A stretch of 64,000 bases of DNA from an uncultured Roseibium sp. (GCF_963669205.1 NZ_OY769915.1:1214001-1278000); one strand, 5' to 3'. Shown: positions 17,010 through 26,778, counted from the first letter of the stretch. The notes: a model not told the origin generated them from the letters alone. Numbers and translations are program-made.

Positions 17010-18104
17010 ATGACTGTGAAGACTTTGTTGACGGGGGTCGCCGCCCTCAGTCTTTTGAGCGGCATCGCCAATGCTCAGGACCGGACCGTGAATGTCTATA
17101 ACTGGTCCGACTATATTGATGAATCGATCCTGGAAGACTTTACCAAGGAAACCGGCATCAAGGTCGTCTATGACGTCTTTGACAGCAACGAGGTTCTGGA
17201 AACCAAGCTTCTGGCAGGCGGCACGGGCTATGACGTCGTCGTTCCGACGGGAACGTTCCTGGCCCGCCAGATCCAGGCCGGTGCTTTCACCGAGCTCGAC
17301 AAGTCCAAGCTGTCCAACCTGTCGAACATGTGGAAGGACATCGAAAAGCGCGTCGAGAAATACGACCCGGGCAATGCCTACTCCATCAACTACATGTGGG
17401 GCACGACTGGCATCGGCTATAATGTCGAGAAGGTGAAGGAAGCCCTCGGCGAGGACGCGCCGGTGGACAGCTGGGACTTGCTGTTCAAGCCTGAGAACAT
17501 CGAAAAGCTCAAGGATTGCGGCGTGTTCATGCTGGACGCTCCGACGGAAATGATCCCGGCCGCGCTGAACTATCTCGGACTTGATCCGGACAGCAAGGAC
17601 CGCGGCGAGATCGAGCAGGCGGGTGAGCTTCTGAAATCCATTCGCCCGGGCATCCAGAAGTACCACTCTTCCGAGTACATCAACGCGCTTGCCAACGGTG
17701 ACATCTGTGTGGCGGTCGGCTGGTCCGGCGATGTTCTGCAGGCACGCGACCGCGCGGCGGAAGCCGACAACGGCGTGACCGTGGAATACGTGATCCCGAA
17801 AGAGGGTGCCCAGATGTGGTTCGACCAGATGGCGATCCCCGCCGATGCGCCGAACATGGAAGAGGCGCACGAGTTCCTCAACTACATCATGCGGCCCGAC
17901 GTCATGGCAAAGGCCTCCAACTATGTCTACTACGCCAACGGCAACGAGGCCTCCAAGGAGCTCCTCAATGAAGACGTGATCGGCGACACGGCGATCTACC
18001 CGGACGAGGAAACGGTGAGCAACCTTTACACCACCACCCCTTATCCGCCGAAGGTACAACGGATCGTGACCCGCACCTGGACATCGGTGAAAAGCGGTCA
18101 GTAA
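17010..18104 (+). CDS. potF: Putrescine/spermidine ABC transporter, periplasmic binding protein
   Basis: 364 residues. A signal peptide (LLTGVAALSLLSGIANAQ) is followed by the PotD/PotF signature VNVYNWSDYIDESILEDFTK, then TKLLAGGTGYDVVVPTG, YMWGTTGIGYN and WSGDVLQARDRA. It captures polyamines in the periplasm for PotGHI. GGGGAG precedes ATG 17010. A strong terminator follows immediately, so most transcripts probably end after potF, giving binding protein in excess over the membrane components. Confidence 0.93.
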   Translation: MTVKTLLTGVAALSLLSGIANAQDRTVNVYNWSDYIDESILEDFTKETGIKVVYDVFDSNEVLETKLLAGGTGYDVVVPTGTFLARQIQAGAFTELDKSKLSNLSNMWKDIEKRVEKYDPGNAYSINYMWGTTGIGYNVEKVKEALGEDAPVDSWDLLFKPENIEKLKDCGVFMLDAPTEMIPAALNYLGLDPDSKDRGEIEQAGELLKSIRPGIQKYHSSEYINALANGDICVAVGWSGDVLQARDRAAEADNGVTVEYVIPKEGAQMWFDQMAIPADAPNMEEAHEFLNYIMRPDVMAKASNYVYYANGNEASKELLNEDVIGDTAIYPDEETVSNLYTTTPYPPKVQRIVTRTWTSVKSGQ

Positions 18105-18116
18105 TGTGACGGAAAG

Positions 18117-18149
18117 AAACCAGGCCCTACCAACCGGGCCTGGTTTTTT
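18117..18149 (+). terminator. Rho-independent terminator after potF
   Basis: An 11-bp perfect stem (18117-18127 with 18136-18146, AAACCAGGCCC/GGGCCTGGTTT) closes an 8-nt loop and is followed by a T-run to 18149. It lies between potF and potG and probably allows partial readthrough, as is common in binding-protein transporter operons. Confidence 0.9.
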
Positions 18150-18184
18150 GTTTGGTTCAAGTCTCTTAGGGGTGAGGGATTGTC

Positions 18185-19342
18185 GTGGCGAAAAAATCGA
18201 TGGGACCGGTTCGCAGGGAGTTCAGTCCGTGGGAGAGCGCGGATCATGCGCCCTTCATCGAATTTCGGAACGTCACCAAGAAGTTCGGTGACTTCACGGC
18301 CGTAAACAACCTGTCCCTGAAGATTTACGAAAAGGAATTCTTCGCTCTTCTCGGAGGATCCGGCTGCGGCAAGACCACGCTGATGCGCATGCTCGCCGGG
18401 TTCGAGACACCGACATCGGGACAGATCTTTCTCGACGGCCAGGACCTGGCTGGAATCCCGCCCTATCGGCGTCCCTCCAACATGATGTTCCAGTCCTACG
18501 CGCTGTTTCCGCACATGAACGTGGAAAAGAACATTGCCTTCGGACTGAAGCAGGACAACATGCCCGCGCAGGAGATCGAGGCTCGGGTCGCCGAGATGCT
18601 GCGTCTGACCAAGCTGGAACAATTCGCCAAACGCAAGCCGCACCAGCTCTCCGGCGGGCAGCGGCAGCGTGTTGCGCTCGCAAGGTCGATCGCAAAACGC
18701 CCCAAGGTTCTGCTGCTCGACGAGCCGCTCGGCGCGCTCGACAGGAAGCTGCGCGAGGAAACCCAGTTCGAACTGATGGCGCTGCAGGAGGACCTGAAGA
18801 TGACCTTCCTGATCGTCACCCACGATCAGGAGGAAGCCATGACGGTCGCGGACCGGATCGCGGTGATGGACAAGGGCGAACTGGTCCAGGTGGCGACGCC
18901 GGCGGAGATCTACGAAGCGCCCAACTCGAAATACGTCGCGGACTTTATCGGCGATATCAATCTGATCGAGGCCAGGGTCGCGGAAAAGACCGGATCGCTC
19001 ACGAAGCTGGTCTCCGTCGTCGACGGCTTCGCCATCGAGTGCGATCAGGAGACCGATGCGCGTGTCGGCGACACGGTCTGGTATGCGATCCGTCCGGAAA
19101 AGGTCCGCATCGCCCATGGAGAGACGCAGGCCGGTGTGGTCAACCATATCGGCGGCATCGTCTGGGACATTGCCTATCTGGGAGACGTGTCGATCATCCA
19201 TGCCAAGGTGGGCGAGGACGATCACGACACCATCCGGGCGACCTTCGCCAACATCTCACGCATGGTCGAAAATCCGATCAACTGGGACGACAATGTCGTC
19301 CTGACCTTCGACCGGGATGCCGGCGTTATCCTGACGCGATAG
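18185..19342 (+). CDS. potG: Polyamine ABC transporter ATP-binding protein
   Basis: A 385-residue ABC ATPase. Walker A is GGSGCGKTT near residue 57, the signature HQLSGGQRQRVALARS near 155, Walker B VLLLDEPLGALD near 178, and the switch His is in IVTHDQEEAM. The C-terminal TOBE region is present (WYAIRPEKVRI). The GTG start at 18185 has GAGGGA upstream. It energises PotHI and lies 9 bp before potH. Confidence 0.93.
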   Translation: MAKKSMGPVRREFSPWESADHAPFIEFRNVTKKFGDFTAVNNLSLKIYEKEFFALLGGSGCGKTTLMRMLAGFETPTSGQIFLDGQDLAGIPPYRRPSNMMFQSYALFPHMNVEKNIAFGLKQDNMPAQEIEARVAEMLRLTKLEQFAKRKPHQLSGGQRQRVALARSIAKRPKVLLLDEPLGALDRKLREETQFELMALQEDLKMTFLIVTHDQEEAMTVADRIAVMDKGELVQVATPAEIYEAPNSKYVADFIGDINLIEARVAEKTGSLTKLVSVVDGFAIECDQETDARVGDTVWYAIRPEKVRIAHGETQAGVVNHIGGIVWDIAYLGDVSIIHAKVGEDDHDTIRATFANISRMVENPINWDDNVVLTFDRDAGVILTR

Positions 19343-19351
19343 GAGGGCAAT

Positions 19352-20281
19352 ATGGCAGATGACAACGTCGCCGCTCCGGTCAAGCGAAGCCTCGGGGGAT
19401 GGCTGCTGATCGCCGTTCCCTACTTCTGGCTGTTTCTGTTTTTCCTGGCGCCTTTCCTGATCGTCGTGAAGATCTCGCTGTCCCAGACGGCGATCGCGAT
19501 CCCGCCCTACGTGCCGACCTTCGAACTGTCGGAGGGATGGCAGGCTTTTACCGAGAGCTTTGCCGAGTTTTCGTTCGAGAACTACGTGTGGCTGACGGAG
19601 GATGCCCTCTACTGGAAATCCTACCTTTCGTCCGTCTCCATTGCCGCCGTCTCGACCTTCCTGACGCTTCTGATCGGTTATCCGATCGCCTACGGCATGG
19701 CGCGCAGCCCCCAGTCCTGGCGGCCAACGCTGCTGATGCTGGTGATCCTGCCTTTCTGGACGAGCTTCCTGATCCGCGTCTACGCCTGGATCGGTATCCT
19801 GAAGAACGAGGGGCTGCTGAACCAGCTGCTCCTTTCTATGGGCCTGATCAGCGAACCGCTGGTCATCCTGAATACCAATGCGGCGGTCTATGTCGGGATC
19901 GTCTATTCCTACCTGCCGTTCCTCGTGCTGCCGCTCTACGCCAGCCTTGAAAGGCTCGACGGAACCCTGCTCGAGGCTGCCGAGGATCTCGGCTGCCCGG
20001 CCTGGAAGGCGTTCTGGAAAATCACGGTGCCGCTGTCGCTCCCGGGTATCATCGCCGGCTGCTTTCTGGTGTTCATTCCCGCCGTTGGGGAATTTGTCAT
20101 CCCGGATCTTCTCGGCGGCTCGAACACGCTCATGATCGGCAAGACGCTCTGGGTCGAATTCTTCAACAACCGGGACTGGCCGGTCTCCTCGGCGGTTGCG
20201 GTGATCCTGCTTCTGATCCTCGTCATCCCGATCGTGCTGTTCCAGAACCAGCAACAGAAAATGTCGGAGAAAGACGGATGA
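19352..20281 (+). CDS. potH: Polyamine ABC transporter permease
   Basis: 309 residues with about six membrane helices and the permease EAA loop near residue 206 (LLEAAEDLGCPAWKAFWKITVPLSLPG), which contacts the ATPase. The N-terminal FLFFLAPFLIVVKISLSQ is typical PotH/PotB. Its ATGA overlap with potI indicates translational coupling. Confidence 0.93.
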   Translation: MADDNVAAPVKRSLGGWLLIAVPYFWLFLFFLAPFLIVVKISLSQTAIAIPPYVPTFELSEGWQAFTESFAEFSFENYVWLTEDALYWKSYLSSVSIAAVSTFLTLLIGYPIAYGMARSPQSWRPTLLMLVILPFWTSFLIRVYAWIGILKNEGLLNQLLLSMGLISEPLVILNTNAAVYVGIVYSYLPFLVLPLYASLERLDGTLLEAAEDLGCPAWKAFWKITVPLSLPGIIAGCFLVFIPAVGEFVIPDLLGGSNTLMIGKTLWVEFFNNRDWPVSSAVAVILLLILVIPIVLFQNQQQKMSEKDG

Positions 20282-21102
20282 CGCGCGGCCCGACATGGTT
20301 CAACATCACCTCGCTGGTCGTCGGCTTTTCGTTCCTGTACCTGCCGATCGTGCTCCTGGTGATCTACTCCTTCAACGAGAGCCGGCTGGTCACGGTCTGG
20401 GGCGGGTTCTCCACCAAGTGGTATGCGTCGCTGCTGCAGAACGATCAGTTGCTCGACGCCGCCTGGGTCACGCTGCGCGTCGCCTTCACGTCGGCGACGA
20501 TCGCGACCGTGCTCGGCACGCTGGCAGCTCTGGTGCTGGTCCGGTCCGGCCGGTTCATCGGCCGCTCGCTGTTTTCGGGCATGATCTTTGCGCCGCTGGT
20601 CATGCCGGAGGTCATTCTCGGTCTGTCGCTGCTGCTGCTGTTCGTGGCCATGGACACGGCCCGCGGCTTCTGGACCGTGATGCTGGCGCATACGACCTTT
20701 GCCATGTGTTACGTCGCCGTTGTCGTCCAGTCTCGCCTTGTCGGCTTCGACAAGTCCGTGGAAGAGGCCGCGGAAGATCTCGGCTGCCCGCCGGTCAAGA
20801 CGTTTTTCCTGATCACGCTGCCGATCATCCTGCCGGGCGTCATTGCCGGCTGGATGCTGGCCTTCACGCTGTCGCTGGACGATCTGGTGATCGCAAGCTT
20901 CACCACCGGGCCGGGCGCAACCACCCTGCCGATGAAGATCTACTCCCAGGTGCGCCTCGGCGTGACGCCCGAGATCAACGCCGTCTGCACGATCCTGGTG
21001 GCGTTCGTGACCATCGGCGTGATTGCCGCTTCACTGGCCACCAAACGCCAGCAGATCCAGCGTGAACGCGATGAAAGGGCAGCCTTTGGCGCGGATAACT
21101 GA
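20278..21102 (+). CDS. potI: Polyamine ABC transporter permease
   Basis: 274 residues with six predicted helices. The N-terminus FLYLPIVLLVIYSFNES and the EAA loop VEEAAEDLGCPPVKTFFLITLPIILPG are diagnostic of PotI/PotC. The start overlaps the potH stop by 4 bp. It completes the potFGHI transporter beside two amine-glutamylating ligases. Confidence 0.93.
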   Translation: MTRGPTWFNITSLVVGFSFLYLPIVLLVIYSFNESRLVTVWGGFSTKWYASLLQNDQLLDAAWVTLRVAFTSATIATVLGTLAALVLVRSGRFIGRSLFSGMIFAPLVMPEVILGLSLLLLFVAMDTARGFWTVMLAHTTFAMCYVAVVVQSRLVGFDKSVEEAAEDLGCPPVKTFFLITLPIILPGVIAGWMLAFTLSLDDLVIASFTTGPGATTLPMKIYSQVRLGVTPEINAVCTILVAFVTIGVIAASLATKRQQIQRERDERAAFGADN

Positions 21103-21111
21103 CGTGGGATG

Positions 21112-21357
21112 TCAGCCGGCGCGCGGCGGGCGGATCAGGTAGAGCACCAGCCACACGGGGACCACGATGAAAGCGCCGAGGATCATGTTCGGAACGGCCC
21201 AGTCCTTGAATTCGATCATGTAGATCCAGAGTTCCAGCGGGCTGAGGCCGACGGATCCGAGAATGTCCTCCGCCGAGACATTGACGAAGGACAGCCCCGC
21301 ACCCACGAGCAGGGAAAACACTGCGATCCTGAAAAGTGTCGACCAGAATGGATACAC
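21112..21357 (-). CDS. Small membrane protein (possibly DUF6460-like)
   Basis: 81 residues with two hydrophobic segments (about 7-27 and 56-76) separated by SAEDILGSVGLSPLELWIYMIEFKDWAVPN. The arrangement resembles the small DUF6460-type proteins of Hyphomicrobiales, but I am not certain of the family. It converges on potI with a 9-bp gap. No function can be assigned. Confidence 0.65.
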   Translation of the reverse strand: MYPFWSTLFRIAVFSLLVGAGLSFVNVSAEDILGSVGLSPLELWIYMIEFKDWAVPNMILGAFIVVPVWLVLYLIRPPRAG

Positions 21358-21735
21358 GGCGCCTGGGGTCTCTCGGAACTCTTCGATGGCGAAACTGCGA
21401 AACGAACCGGCATTCCGCGTCTCGCGTCGGTACGGTGATTTTTCATCTTAAGACTTTAAAAACCATGAACGCGGTTGCAAACGATCAAAGCTGCGGATCG
21501 GGCACCGCTTTTGCGGGTGCGCTGCAACGCGGTCAAATTTCGCAGGGTCGGCACCGCCGTATCGTTTTTCTGCTCCGGAAAACGGACCCGGCAGCTCAAA
21601 AAAGAGGAGCGAAAGCACACTGTTTGCGTGGGTCTCTCCTTTTTCGCTGCATTGCGGCAAAGACCTCTTGACCGGGAAGAACCGAGCGGCGAATGTGCGC
21701 GTCACGCACCATGCGGTCTAAACTGGGAGTGAAAC
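21358..21735. other. Non-coding region upstream of the CoA-transferase genes
   Basis: 378 bp without a credible gene; short frames here lack RBSs. An interrupted inverted repeat (AAAAAAGAGGAG near 21598 against CTCTCCTTTTT near 21637) could form a weak hairpin. It presumably contains the promoter for 21736-23070 and for the minus-strand small protein at 21112. No clear operator is visible. Confidence 0.5.
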
Positions 21736-22431
21736 ATGAACAAAATATATCCGGACGCAAAGGCCGCCCTGGACGGGCTGACCTTTGACGGCATGACTGT
21801 GATGGCCGGCGGATTTGGCCTGTGCGGCATTCCGGAGAACTTGATCATAGCGCTCAGGGAATCGGGCGCGAAGGACATCACCGCGATTTCCAACAATGCG
21901 GGTGTCGATGACTTCGGCCTCGGCCTTCTCCTGCAGACGCGTCAGATCAAGAAGATGGTTTCGTCCTATGTGGGCGAGAACGCGACCTTCGAGAAACAGT
22001 ATCTGAACGGCGAACTGGAGCTTGAATTCAACCCGCAGGGAACCCTCGCCGAAAGAATTCGTGCGGGCGGTGCCGGCATCCCGGGTTTCTACACCAAGAC
22101 AGGTGTTGGCACGCTGATCGCCGAAGGCAAGGAACACAAGGATTTCGGCGGCGAGACCTACATCATGGAAACCGGTCTTGTGGCCGACGTGTCCCTCGTG
22201 AAGGCCTGGAAGGCCGACAAGGAAGGCAACCTGATCTACCGGAAAACCGCGCGCAACTTCAACCCGATGATGGCGACCGCCGGCAAGGTCTGTGTGGTCG
22301 AGGTCGAGGAGATCGTCGAGATCGGTGAACTCGATGCCGACAACATTCACACCGCCGGCATTTTCGTCGACCGCATTATCATCGGCGATCATGAAAAACG
22401 CATCGAAAAGCGCACGACGCGCGCAGCCTGA
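21736..22431 (+). CDS. scoA: 3-oxoacid CoA-transferase subunit A
   Basis: 231 residues with the class I CoA-transferase alpha signature MAGGFGLCGIPENLI near residue 23 and the CoA-binding GGAGIPGFYTKTGVGT. With subunit B it transfers CoA between succinyl-CoA and acetoacetate or a related 3-oxoacid, feeding ketone bodies or PHB breakdown products into central metabolism. The window also encodes two phasins. It is 12 bp upstream of scoB with GGAGGA between them. Confidence 0.92.
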   Translation: MNKIYPDAKAALDGLTFDGMTVMAGGFGLCGIPENLIIALRESGAKDITAISNNAGVDDFGLGLLLQTRQIKKMVSSYVGENATFEKQYLNGELELEFNPQGTLAERIRAGGAGIPGFYTKTGVGTLIAEGKEHKDFGGETYIMETGLVADVSLVKAWKADKEGNLIYRKTARNFNPMMATAGKVCVVEVEEIVEIGELDADNIHTAGIFVDRIIIGDHEKRIEKRTTRAA

Positions 22432-22443
22432 GGAGGATACATC

Positions 22444-23070
22444 ATGGCCTGGACTCGTGATGACATGGCAAAGCGCGCTGCGCACGAACTTGAAGACGGG
22501 TTCTACGTGAACCTTGGCATCGGCATTCCGACGCTGGTGTCCAACTACATCCCGGATGGTGTCCACGTGACGCTCCAGTCGGAAAACGGCATGCTCGGCA
22601 TGGGTCCGTTCCCGACGGATGACGAGGTCGACGCCGATCTCATCAACGCCGGCAAACAGACGATCACCGAATTGCCGCAGACGAGCTACTTCTCCTCTGC
22701 CGACAGTTTCGGCATGATCCGCGGCGGTCACATCGATCTGTCCATTCTGGGCGCCATGGAGGTCGCCGAAACCGGTGACCTCGCCAACTGGATGATCCCG
22801 GGAAAGATGGTCAAGGGCATGGGCGGCGCCATGGATCTGGTTGCCGGTGTGAAGCGCGTGGTCGTGATCATGGACCACACCTCCAAAGCGGGCGATCCGA
22901 AGCTCCTGAAGGAATGCACGCTGCCGTTGACCGGTGTGAAATGCGTTGACCGCATCATCACCAACTTCGGTGTCTTCGATGTCGTCGAAGGTGGTCTCAA
23001 GGTTGTCGAACTGGCACCTGAGGTGAGCCTGGATGAGGTCAGGGAAAAGACCCAGGCAACGATCGTCTGA
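22444..23070 (+). CDS. scoB: 3-oxoacid CoA-transferase subunit B
   Basis: 208 residues with GIGIPTLVSNYIP and the catalytic glutamate in LQSENGMLGMGP. GGHIDLSILGAMEV and LTGVKCVDRIITNFGVFDV are the rest of the family pattern. The active enzyme is an alpha/beta heterotetramer with ScoA. A bidirectional terminator follows. Confidence 0.92.
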   Translation: MAWTRDDMAKRAAHELEDGFYVNLGIGIPTLVSNYIPDGVHVTLQSENGMLGMGPFPTDDEVDADLINAGKQTITELPQTSYFSSADSFGMIRGGHIDLSILGAMEVAETGDLANWMIPGKMVKGMGGAMDLVAGVKRVVVIMDHTSKAGDPKLLKECTLPLTGVKCVDRIITNFGVFDVVEGGLKVVELAPEVSLDEVREKTQATIV

Positions 23071-23111
23071 CGGACATCGCACTGCTCCGTTGGATCATCA
23101 TGGAAAAAAAC

Positions 23112-23145
23112 AAAAGCGCCCTCAAGTGAGTTGAGGGCGCTTTTT
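23112..23145. terminator. Bidirectional rho-independent terminator between scoB and ftsH
   Basis: A 14-bp stem AAAAGCGCCCTCAA/TTGAGGGCGCTTTT (23112-23125 with 23131-23144). A T-run lies on the plus-strand side and an A-run on the other, so it can end both scoB and the convergent ftsH transcript. Confidence 0.92.
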
Positions 23146-23177
23146 GTTTGTCCAGCAGGCCGCCGGCACAGACTGTG

Positions 23178-25004
23178 CTATTCGGCAGCCTGGCTTGCGC
23201 GTCGCTCTGCAATCGGGCGGATCGCCGGAAAGTCCATGTCGGTGAGGGTTTCCTTCGACAGCAAAAGACCAGCCCCTTCGTCGAGTTCCTGCCGATGTTC
23301 GTTCAGGAGTTCCTTTGCCCGCGCGAAGGCGGTCTCGACGCGCGCCTTGATCGCAAGGTCGATCTCGCGCTGGGTGTCGGGTGAGACTTCCGCGACATCG
23401 CCCGCTGGCTGGCCGAGGAAGTTCTGGCGCTGTGTGGCATAGGCGCGATTTCCGAGACCGGCTTCCATGCCGTAGCGCATGACCATGTCGCGGGCGACTT
23501 CCGTTACCTTCTGCAGATCGTCCGAAGCGCCGGTCGAGATTTCGCCGAAGATGATTTCTTCCGCTGCCCGTCCGCCCATCAGGACGGCCATCCTGTTTTC
23601 CAGATCCTGCGTCGACAGGAGAAACCGGTCCTCGGTTGGGCGCTGCATCGTGTAGCCGAGCGCGCCGATGCCGCGCGGGATGATCGAAATCTTGTGCACC
23701 GGATCGCACCCTTCAAGGTTGGCGGCCACGAGCGCATGGCCCATTTCGTGAAAGGCCACGGTCTTGCGTTCCTTGTCGGACAGGATGCGGCTGCGCTTTT
23801 CCAGGCCTGCGACGACACGCTCAACCGCTTCGTTGAAGTCCTGAAGCGACACGGCGTCAGCCTGCCGGCGTGTCGCCAGAAGCGCCGCCTCGTTGACGAG
23901 CGTCGCCAGGTCAGCACCGGAAAACCCGGCCGTCAGTTGCGCGATCTGGTCAAGGTCGGTCGCCGGATCGAGCGTGATCTTCTTGATGTGGACTTCGAGG
24001 ATCGCCAGTCGTCCCGACTTGTCCGGCCGGTCGACAAGCACCTGGCGGTCAAACCGGCCCGCGCGCAACAGGGCGGGGTCGAGGATTTCCGGGCGGTTGG
24101 TCGCGGCCAGCAGGATGATTCCGCTGGAAGGGTCGAAACCGTCGAGTTCGGTCAGCAACTGATTGAGCGTCTGCTCTTTTTCGTCATTCGTCCCCATCGC
24201 GCCGCTGGAGCGCGCGCGGCCGAGTGCGTCCAACTCATCGATGAAGATGATTGCAGGTGCCGACTTGCGCGCCTGCTCGAAGAGATCGCGGACACGGGCG
24301 GCTCCAACGCCGACGAACATCTCCACGAATTCCGAACCGGATATCGAAAAGAACGGCACGGCTGCCTCGCCGGCAACGGCCCGGGCCAGGAGGGTCTTGC
24401 CGGTTCCCGGAGGCCCGACCAGGAGGATGCCTTTCGGCACATGCGCACCCAGCCGGCCATAGGACTTCGGGTCCTTCAGGAAATCGACGACTTCCTTCAG
24501 TTCACGCTTGGCTTCGTCGACCCCGGCCACGTTGTCGAAGCGCACGTCGACATCGGTCTCCACGTAGACCTTCGCCTTCGACTTGCCGACGGTCATCATG
24601 CCGCCGATCCCCTGTTTTTCCGCAATGCGGCGGATGAAGAACATCCACAGACCGAAGAAAAGCAGCACGGGCAGCACCCAGGACAGGATGTCCCGGATGA
24701 AGGTGCTCTGGACCACACCGGTGAACTTAACGTCGTACTTGGTCAGTTCCTCTGCGAGCGGAATGTCGACGCGCGTCGTCACGAAATACTGTTTGCCGTC
24801 CTTCAGGGGCTCCTTGAATTTCCCCTCGATGGTGTTTTCCTTGATCGAAATCTCTTCGATCTTCTTGTCCTTGAGATAGGTCTCGAACTGGCTGTAGGGG
24901 ATCGCCTCGACCGTCTTGTAGGTCGTCCACCAGCTCTGGAACATGAGCACGAGCATCATGGCGATGAAGGCGTACCAGAGATTGATCTGATGTTTCTTTT
25001 CCAT
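23178..25004 (-). CDS. ftsH: FtsH-family ATP-dependent zinc metalloprotease (second type)
   Basis: 608 residues. Two membrane helices (about 9-27 and 105-125) flank a small periplasmic domain. The AAA module follows, with VGPPGTGKT, FIDELDALGR and the second region of homology ATNRPEILDPALLRAGRFDR. The zinc site is HEMGH at residues 419-423, not the HEAGH of housekeeping FtsH. The MEKKHQINLWY N-terminus is typical of accessory FtsH paralogues in alphaproteobacteria. It degrades membrane and short-lived cytosolic proteins. A second, housekeeping copy is expected elsewhere in the genome. It lies 88 bp downstream of the iron permease gene. Confidence 0.92.
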   Translation of the reverse strand: MEKKHQINLWYAFIAMMLVLMFQSWWTTYKTVEAIPYSQFETYLKDKKIEEISIKENTIEGKFKEPLKDGKQYFVTTRVDIPLAEELTKYDVKFTGVVQSTFIRDILSWVLPVLLFFGLWMFFIRRIAEKQGIGGMMTVGKSKAKVYVETDVDVRFDNVAGVDEAKRELKEVVDFLKDPKSYGRLGAHVPKGILLVGPPGTGKTLLARAVAGEAAVPFFSISGSEFVEMFVGVGAARVRDLFEQARKSAPAIIFIDELDALGRARSSGAMGTNDEKEQTLNQLLTELDGFDPSSGIILLAATNRPEILDPALLRAGRFDRQVLVDRPDKSGRLAILEVHIKKITLDPATDLDQIAQLTAGFSGADLATLVNEAALLATRRQADAVSLQDFNEAVERVVAGLEKRSRILSDKERKTVAFHEMGHALVAANLEGCDPVHKISIIPRGIGALGYTMQRPTEDRFLLSTQDLENRMAVLMGGRAAEEIIFGEISTGASDDLQKVTEVARDMVMRYGMEAGLGNRAYATQRQNFLGQPAGDVAEVSPDTQREIDLAIKARVETAFARAKELLNEHRQELDEGAGLLLSKETLTDMDFPAIRPIAERRASQAAE

Positions 25005-25092
25005 GCAAAAACCTGTTCCGAAAGCGAGGCAGCCGATGCCGCCATTGGGACGATTTGGCTTCACCCTGTCAAGGTGCAGACGATCACTGGCG

Positions 25093-26778
25093 TCAGGCGG
25101 CGGCTTGCGTCCGCTGCGACATCTTCGTGCGGAACGACGCCGCGCTCGACCGGGCCAGGTAGATCACGGGGATCAGACCGACCAGAACGATGGCGAGGGA
25201 CGGCAGGGCGGCTTCCTCGAAGGCTTCGCGCGAGGCCGCCTCGAAAACGGTCGTGGCCAGCGTTTCGAAATTGAACGGGCGCAGCAGGATCGTCGCGGGC
25301 AATTCCTTCATGCAGTCGACAAAGCTGAGCAGCGCCGCCGACAGCAGGATCGGTTTCAGGAGCGGTATATGAACCTGCGTGAGGGTCTGCCCTGAATTCC
25401 GTCCGAGTGTCCTTGCGGCCATGTCCAGATGCGGCGTGATCCGCCCGAAGCCGCCTTCGACCTGGCCATAGGAAACGGCGAGAAAGCGCACCACGTAGGC
25501 GTAGACGAGGCCCGTGCCGCTGCCCAGCAGAAGCAGCCCGGTCTTGATGCCGAAGGTGTCGCGCATCCAGGCGTCGAGCGCGTTGTCGAAGGTTGCAAGC
25601 GGTATCAGGATCCCGATCGCAAGCACGGTTCCTGGAATGGCGTAACCGACAGAAGCCAGCCTGACCGCCGCTTTCAGGGGGCCCTTGTTGTTGATCCTAA
25701 GGGCATAGGCAAGGGCGACGGAAATGACAACGGTGATCAATGCGGCGATGGCGGCAAGGCTGAAGCTGTTCCAGACCATTTCCAGGAAACCGGGGGTCAG
25801 AAGCGCATCGAGGCGCCTGCTGGCGCGGTCCGCGAGCAGCAATCCGGGGATCACGAACCCGAAGAGGATCGGAAGAAAGCAGACGGCAAAGACAAGGCCG
25901 GCCTTGAAGCCCGTCAGGGTGAAGCGTGTCGGTGCCCGCTGCTTTGTGCTGCCCCCTGCGTCGAAACGTTGCCTGTTCCGCCCAAGCCGCTCCAGCCAGA
26001 TGAGAAGCAGCACCATAACGAGCATGGCGAGGGCGAGCTGCGCTGCGCCGCTCAGGCTGGATCTGTTCAGCCACACGTCGTAGACGGAAAAGGTCAGCGT
26101 TCTGACGCCGAAGAAGGTGACCGCGCCGATGTCGTTGAGGCATTCCATGAGCGCAAGCGACACGCCGATGGCGATTGCCGGCCGGGCGAGGGGAAGCGCG
26201 ATCCGGAAGAAAAGGCCGTAGGGCGACGCCCCGAGCGTCCGCGACACATCCAGCATCGACGCCGACTGGATCAGGAAGCTCGCCCGCGCCGTCAGGTAGA
26301 CATATGGGTAGAGGACCGCACTCATCACGAAAACGGCGCCCCCCAGCGACCTGATTTCCGGGAACCAGTACTCGCGTGAGGTCTTGAACCCGAAAAGCGA
26401 CCGGATCAGGCTTTGGACCGGGCCGGTATAGTCGAGGATTTCGATATAGGCGAAGGCGACGATGTAGGTCGGGACCGCGAGCGGAACGAGGAGCGCCCAA
26501 TCGAGGATCTTGCGGCCCGGAAACGCGCACATGGTCACGATCCAGGCGGTGCCTACGCCGACGGCTGCCGTAATGACGCCCACACCTGCCATCAGCGACA
26601 GCGTGGTTTGAAGCGAGCCGGGCAGAACGGTGCGCAGCAGCTGGCCCCAGAGATCACCCGTCGGACTGAGCGCGATCCAGACGATGGCAGCGATCGGCAG
26701 CAACACCAGCCCCGTGATCGCGATCGCGGCGATCTGCCAGAAACGGTCGGTCAGGGTAAGCGAGGGGGTGCGCAGCAA
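25093..26778 (-). CDS. fbpB: Ferric iron ABC transporter permease (fused double permease)
   Basis: About 561 residues with two fused permease halves of six helices each. EAA-like loops are in ARTLGRNSGQTLTQVHIPLLKPIL and SRTLGASPYGLFFRIALPLARPAI. This matches the FbpB/SfuB Fe3+ family. The frame is open to 26853, but the stretch before 26778 uses codons rare in its neighbours and overlaps the preceding terminator hairpin. I therefore prefer TTG 26778 (or nearby), with no strong RBS seen. No ATP-binding subunit gene is adjacent, so it is encoded elsewhere or shared. Confidence 0.85.
   Translation of the reverse strand: MLRTPSLTLTDRFWQIAAIAITGLVLLPIAAIVWIALSPTGDLWGQLLRTVLPGSLQTTLSLMAGVGVITAAVGVGTAWIVTMCAFPGRKILDWALLVPLAVPTYIVAFAYIEILDYTGPVQSLIRSLFGFKTSREYWFPEIRSLGGAVFVMSAVLYPYVYLTARASFLIQSASMLDVSRTLGASPYGLFFRIALPLARPAIAIGVSLALMECLNDIGAVTFFGVRTLTFSVYDVWLNRSSLSGAAQLALAMLVMVLLLIWLERLGRNRQRFDAGGSTKQRAPTRFTLTGFKAGLVFAVCFLPILFGFVIPGLLLADRASRRLDALLTPGFLEMVWNSFSLAAIAALITVVISVALAYALRINNKGPLKAAVRLASVGYAIPGTVLAIGILIPLATFDNALDAWMRDTFGIKTGLLLLGSGTGLVYAYVVRFLAVSYGQVEGGFGRITPHLDMAARTLGRNSGQTLTQVHIPLLKPILLSAALLSFVDCMKELPATILLRPFNFETLATTVFEAASREAFEEAALPSLAIVLVGLIPVIYLARSSAASFRTKMSQRTQAAA

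Noticed and set aside
23694..25274. 526-codon plus-strand frame opposite ftsH
   Set aside because: Shadow of a well-conserved gene, with no motif and no RBS.
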